Origin: Synergistes sp.
Lineage (GTDB): Bacteria; Synergistota; Synergistia; Synergistales; Synergistaceae
DNA length: 8,170 bases
Reading direction: 5' to 3'
Assembly (NCBI GenBank): GCA_016288355.1
Contig: JAEEYY010000032.1
Coordinates: 1 to 8,170 of the forward strand
The notes below the pieces were generated by a model. It saw only the letters and a list, made by a program, of their open reading frames with translations, did not search any database and was not told where the DNA came from. Shown here one piece after another: positions 5,092 through 8,170 of this stretch. How positions within the stretch are numbered: the stretch's first letter is position 1; each line of letters starts with the position of its first letter. A program made the position numbers and the translations under genes.

Positions 5092-7176
5092 ATGGGAACA
5101 CGCAGACCCGAGGACATTCGCAGTATAGCACTCATTTCACACGGAGGAGCCGGAAAGACGACTCTTAACGAGGCCATCCTCTTTGACGCCGGCCTGATCA
5201 CACGCATGGGCAAGATCGAGGACAAAAACACCGTTTCCGACTTCGATACGGAAGAGCAGAAGCGCGGCATTTCGATCAGCACCTCGCTCTCGACCGTTCC
5301 ATATAAAAATAAAACGTTTTATATCCTTGACACGCCCGGCTTCGCAGACTTCGTCGGAGAACAGCGCTCGGCGATGAGAGTCGCGGACGGCGCACTCGTT
5401 CTCGTGAATGCTACTGCCGGAGTCGAGGTCCAGACACACAGCGTCTGGGAGTTCGCCCAGCACTATGAGACCCCGGCATGCTTCTTTATAAGCAAGCTCG
5501 ACAGAGAAAACACCGATTTTGACAACGTCGTGGCCGATATACAGGAGAACCTTTCCAAAAACGCCATGCCGCTCTATCTGCCGATAGGCAGCCAGCTGAA
5601 CTTCAAAGGCGTCGTGAACGTTCTTACAGGAAAAGCGTACACATATAAAGGCGACGGCAGCAAAGACTTTACCGAGTCAGACGCACCGGCCGAGATGGCC
5701 GACGCGGTGACCGCCGCCCGCGAGGCTCTTGTGGAACGCGCGGTGGAAGCCGACGACGAGCTTATGATGCGTTACCTCGACGGCGAAGAGCTGTCGCTGG
5801 ATGAGCTGCTCGGTGTGCTGCGCAAAGCGGTCTGCACGCGCCAGATATTCCCCATCATCCCGGGTTCCGGCTCTGCAAATATCGGCGTCGTCCAGCTTAT
5901 GGACCTTATAGCCGATTACATGCCGTCGCCGAAGGATATGACGAACCGCACCGCGCTCAAGGGCGAAGAGGAAGTAACTGTTGCCCCGGACGAGAACGGC
6001 CCGTTCCTCGGCTTTGTATTTAAAGTCATGGTCGACCCGTACGTCGGCAAGCTCTCATTTGTAAAGGTATTCTCAGGATCGCTTACAAGCGACCAGAGCA
6101 TCTACAATGTCACCCAGGAGCAGGAAGAGCGCATCAGCTCCTTCCGCTTCATGAAGGGCAAAGACAGCACCGAGGGCAAAGAGATCGTGCTGGGCGACAT
6201 CGTCGCCATCCCGAAGCTCGAAAGCACGATAGCAGGAGACACGCTCGGAATGAAGGGCGAGACGACCCAGTTCCGTCCGATACAGTTCCCGAAGCCGGTC
6301 TACAGCGTAGCGGTGCTGCCGAAGAGCCGCGCCGACGAAGACAAGCTCGGAAACGCGATAGCGAAGATGCTGAAAGAGGACCGCACGCTCTCCTTCGTGA
6401 AGAACCCCGAGACAAACGACGCGGTGCTCTCCGGAATGGGCGATATGCACCTCGACATCATGCTCTCGAAGATCAAAGAGAGATACAAGGTCGACCTTGA
6501 GACCAGACTTCCCAAGGTCCCCTACCGCGAGACGATCAAGAAGAAAGCCAGCGCCCAGGGCAAACACAAGAAGCAGTCCGGCGGACGCGGACAGTACGGC
6601 GACGTATGGTTTGAGCTCGCTCCGCTCGAAAAGAACGCCGGTATCGAATTCATAGACAGAGTCGTAGGCGGCGCCGTTCCGAAGAACTACATCCCGGCCG
6701 CTGAAAAAGGTCTGCGCGAAGCCGCCGCACGCGGATATCTGGCGGGGTATCCGGCGACGGACTTCTCATGCGCTATCTATGACGGTTCCTATCATGAAGT
6801 CGACTCCTCAGAAATGGCGTTTAAGATCGCTGCGTCCCTTGCTTTCAAAAACTGCATGGAAAAGGCCAACCCGGTGATCATGGAACCTGTTATGAACGTC
6901 GAAGTCACAGTCCCCGAAGAATGCCTCGGCGACGTTATGGGAGATTTCAACAGCAGACGCGGACGCATAATGGGTATAGACAGCGAAGGCAAACTGCAGA
7001 TAGTAAAGGCGCAGTGCCCGCTTTCCGAAATGTTCCGCTACGCGATCATACTCCGCTCGATGACGTCCGGACGCGGCTCCTTCTCGATGGAATACAGCCA
7101 TTACGAAGAGCTGCCCGGAGAAATAGCGAAGAAGGTCATAGAGCAGGCCGCTCAGGAGCGCAAAGAAGAAGAATAG
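5092..7176 (+). CDS. Elongation factor G-like translational GTPase (FusA2-type)
   Basis: A 694-residue protein, the normal length of EF-G. Visible parts: P-loop SHGGAGKTTL (16-25), switch 1 RGISIS (58-63), DTPGFADF (80-87), SKLD (134-137) and GSGSA (258-262); then a beta-barrel domain and domains III-V with GGRGQYGDVW and HEVDSSEMAFKIAAS. Canonical EF-G has AHIDAGKTTT, DTPGHVDF and NKMD. The histidine of DTPGH, important for GTP hydrolysis, is Phe84 here, and Asn of NKxD is Ser134. These changes are typical of the EF-G-like paralogue family rather than housekeeping FusA, whose role is not settled (a ribosome-linked GTPase is expected). The start is ATG 5092 with AAGGAG (5078-5083) 8 bases upstream; an upstream TTG in frame lies within the promoter. 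Transcribed alone from the promoter at 5001-5029 and ended by the hairpin at 7199-7228, with a possible leader stem at 5040-5067. Confidence 0.93.
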   Translation: MGTRRPEDIRSIALISHGGAGKTTLNEAILFDAGLITRMGKIEDKNTVSDFDTEEQKRGISISTSLSTVPYKNKTFYILDTPGFADFVGEQRSAMRVADGALVLVNATAGVEVQTHSVWEFAQHYETPACFFISKLDRENTDFDNVVADIQENLSKNAMPLYLPIGSQLNFKGVVNVLTGKAYTYKGDGSKDFTESDAPAEMADAVTAAREALVERAVEADDELMMRYLDGEELSLDELLGVLRKAVCTRQIFPIIPGSGSANIGVVQLMDLIADYMPSPKDMTNRTALKGEEEVTVAPDENGPFLGFVFKVMVDPYVGKLSFVKVFSGSLTSDQSIYNVTQEQEERISSFRFMKGKDSTEGKEIVLGDIVAIPKLESTIAGDTLGMKGETTQFRPIQFPKPVYSVAVLPKSRADEDKLGNAIAKMLKEDRTLSFVKNPETNDAVLSGMGDMHLDIMLSKIKERYKVDLETRLPKVPYRETIKKKASAQGKHKKQSGGRGQYGDVWFELAPLEKNAGIEFIDRVVGGAVPKNYIPAAEKGLREAAARGYLAGYPATDFSCAIYDGSYHEVDSSEMAFKIAASLAFKNCMEKANPVIMEPVMNVEVTVPEECLGDVMGDFNSRRGRIMGIDSEGKLQIVKAQCPLSEMFRYAIILRSMTSGRGSFSMEYSHYEELPGEIAKKVIEQAAQERKEEE

Positions 7177-7198
7177 ACCGCGCCTGTCAGCACATTCA

Positions 7199-7228
7199 GG
7201 GCGCTCTCATCACGAGAGCGCCCTTTTT
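7199..7228 (+). terminator. Rho-independent terminator of the EF-G-like gene
   Basis: A perfect 10-bp GC-rich stem GGGCGCTCTC (7199-7208) and GAGAGCGCCC (7214-7223), loop ATCAC, followed by TTTTT. It begins 22 bases after the TAG stop codon. It separates the EF-G-like gene from the transporter gene downstream. Confidence 0.95.
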
Positions 7229-7238
7229 GATTACGATT

Positions 7239-7250
7239 CTGTCCGGACAG
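7239..7250. repeat. Perfect 12-base palindrome before the MFS gene
   Basis: CTGTCCGGACAG reads the same on both strands and lies between the terminator and the MFS ribosome binding site, within a 91-base gap. It could be an operator. A palindrome of this length is expected about twice by chance in a window this size, so its position is the only argument. Confidence 0.25.
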
Positions 7251-7267
7251 CGCCGAGAGGGGAAAAG

Positions 7268-8170
7268 ATGAACAGAAAAAATATACAGATCCTGCTGTTG
7301 TTCACAGCATATTACTGCATAAACTGCTTATCGAACGCCTATTTTCTGTTCGGCCCGTTTTATGAAAAGTTTGGAGCCACTCCGCGCGAAGTCGGGCTCT
7401 TCTTCAGCGTTTATTATCTTTCCACGCTCTTATGCAGACCTTTAGGGAGCGCGGTCATGGAAAAACTGGATATAAAGCGCACGATGACGGCAGGAGCTCT
7501 GCTCAGCGCAGCAGCGTCCGCAGGGGTCGCCATGTCGCTCCACAACGCGCCGCTGCTCCTGCTGATGCGTGTGCTGACCGGCGTAGGCGTCAGCGTTATG
7601 ATCGTAGCTACGCTGGCTGCGCAGTCCATACTGCTTGAGGATAATAAGTCGCGCGGTTTCGGCATAGCCCTTTTTACTACCGGTTCCATGTTTCCGATAG
7701 CTACGGCAGTCCCCTTATGCGAATGGTTCCTTTCACGCGGATGGAAAGAGGCTTATGTATGGACTCCGGTCCTGTTTGCGCTGCTTGGCGCAGCTGCGTC
7801 GATATTCGTCAATGATCTCAAATACAGTGCAAAAAGCGGCAGCAAATGGGGCAGATATTCCGATCTGTTCAGAAACCGCAGCGTTCTGCTCCTTCTCGCC
7901 ATAGCTGCAGTGATGGCCGTCGCCGACGCCATGACCATCTCTATCGCTTCGCTTGCCAAAGAACTGGGGATCGCAGCATCCTGCTTTATGATCGCCGAAG
8001 GGGTATCCTCGGTCTTCATACGCACTGCGGGCTTCCGCTTCATATCGCACATTCCGCGCACAAAGCTGGCGGCGCCTTCCGCAGCGCTCATGGGCCTTAT
8101 GCTCGCGGCGGTGTCGTTCAGCGGCTCACCGCTGACCTTTGCTCTCTGCGGCTTGCTCTTCGGGCTCGGC
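7268..8170 (+). CDS. Major facilitator superfamily transporter, 3'-truncated
   Basis: An open frame of 301 codons from ATG 7268 to the window edge, with no stop, so roughly the last quarter of a typical 390-400 residue protein is missing. A GAGGGG element (7256-7261) lies 6 bases before the start. The protein is hydrophobic, with helices beginning near IQILLLFTAYYCI. It shows an MFS loop 2-3 motif (RPLGSAVMEKLDIKRTM, about residues 57-73) and a helix 4 motif LMRVLTGVG (98-106). A charged central linker (KYSAKSGSKWGRYSDLFRNR, about 179-198) divides the two six-helix halves. The substrate cannot be told; drug or metabolite efflux and sugar or organic-acid uptake are all possible. No promoter of its own is evident after the terminator, so it may depend on readthrough or on a promoter inside the EF-G-like gene. 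Confidence 0.9.
   Translation, partial: MNRKNIQILLLFTAYYCINCLSNAYFLFGPFYEKFGATPREVGLFFSVYYLSTLLCRPLGSAVMEKLDIKRTMTAGALLSAAASAGVAMSLHNAPLLLLMRVLTGVGVSVMIVATLAAQSILLEDNKSRGFGIALFTTGSMFPIATAVPLCEWFLSRGWKEAYVWTPVLFALLGAAASIFVNDLKYSAKSGSKWGRYSDLFRNRSVLLLLAIAAVMAVADAMTISIASLAKELGIAASCFMIAEGVSSVFIRTAGFRFISHIPRTKLAAPSAALMGLMLAAVSFSGSPLTFALCGLLFGLG

Noticed and set aside
4829..5131. 100-codon frame on the - strand across the intergenic region
   Set aside because: Low-complexity Cys/Leu/Ser-rich product, no ribosome binding site, and it overlaps the start and promoter of the EF-G-like gene.
6073..6567. 164-codon - strand frame inside the EF-G-like gene
   Set aside because: Antisense shadow produced by the codon bias of the GTPase gene; composition is not protein-like.
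1..8170. CRISPR array, tRNA or rRNA genes, insertion sequence or prophage
   Set aside because: No regularly spaced repeats, cloverleaf-like sequence, terminal inverted repeats with transposase, or phage-type genes were seen on either strand.

Overview
The window holds six protein-coding genes of a bacterial chromosome. Coding DNA is moderately GC-rich and the one long intergenic region is AT-rich. The combination of a TAXI-type TRAP transporter, a DUF1850 protein and an EF-G-like second translational GTPase would fit an anaerobic, amino-acid-using member of the Synergistota (Cloacibacillus/Synergistes-like). That placement is inferred from gene content and style; no rRNA or other phylogenetic marker was read.

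Left part (1-1400): the 3' part of a DUF1850 gene on the + strand runs towards a - strand gene for a roughly eight-helix membrane protein, and their stop codons are only 9 bases apart. The membrane protein looks like a very divergent NuoH/HycD-type subunit. It starts about 20 bases after a strong bidirectional terminator hairpin and has no visible ribosome binding site.

Middle part (1413-4616, - strand): a two-gene TRAP operon encodes a fused DctQ-DctM permease and then its TAXI periplasmic binding protein. A good promoter lies at 4589-4616. A second, possibly regulated promoter for the binding protein lies in the 71-base gap between the genes; its spacer is filled by a 17-base palindrome. 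Together the genes should take up an organic acid or amino acid using an ion gradient. DUF1850 proteins commonly sit beside TAXI systems, so the convergent left-hand gene may be functionally linked.

Intergenic region (4505-5091): divergent control region. It holds the TRAP promoter, a possible short - strand transcript with its own promoter and terminator (about 4835 to 4709), three helically phased hexamer repeats, and the promoter and leader of the gene to the right.

Right part (5092-8170, + strand): an EF-G-like GTPase with non-canonical G-motifs, ended by a textbook terminator, then the first 301 codons of a major facilitator superfamily transporter that runs off the window. No tRNA, rRNA, CRISPR array, insertion sequence or prophage gene was seen. 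The best candidates for something undescribed are regulatory: the palindrome-spaced promoter before the binding protein and the short putative RNA upstream of the TRAP operon.
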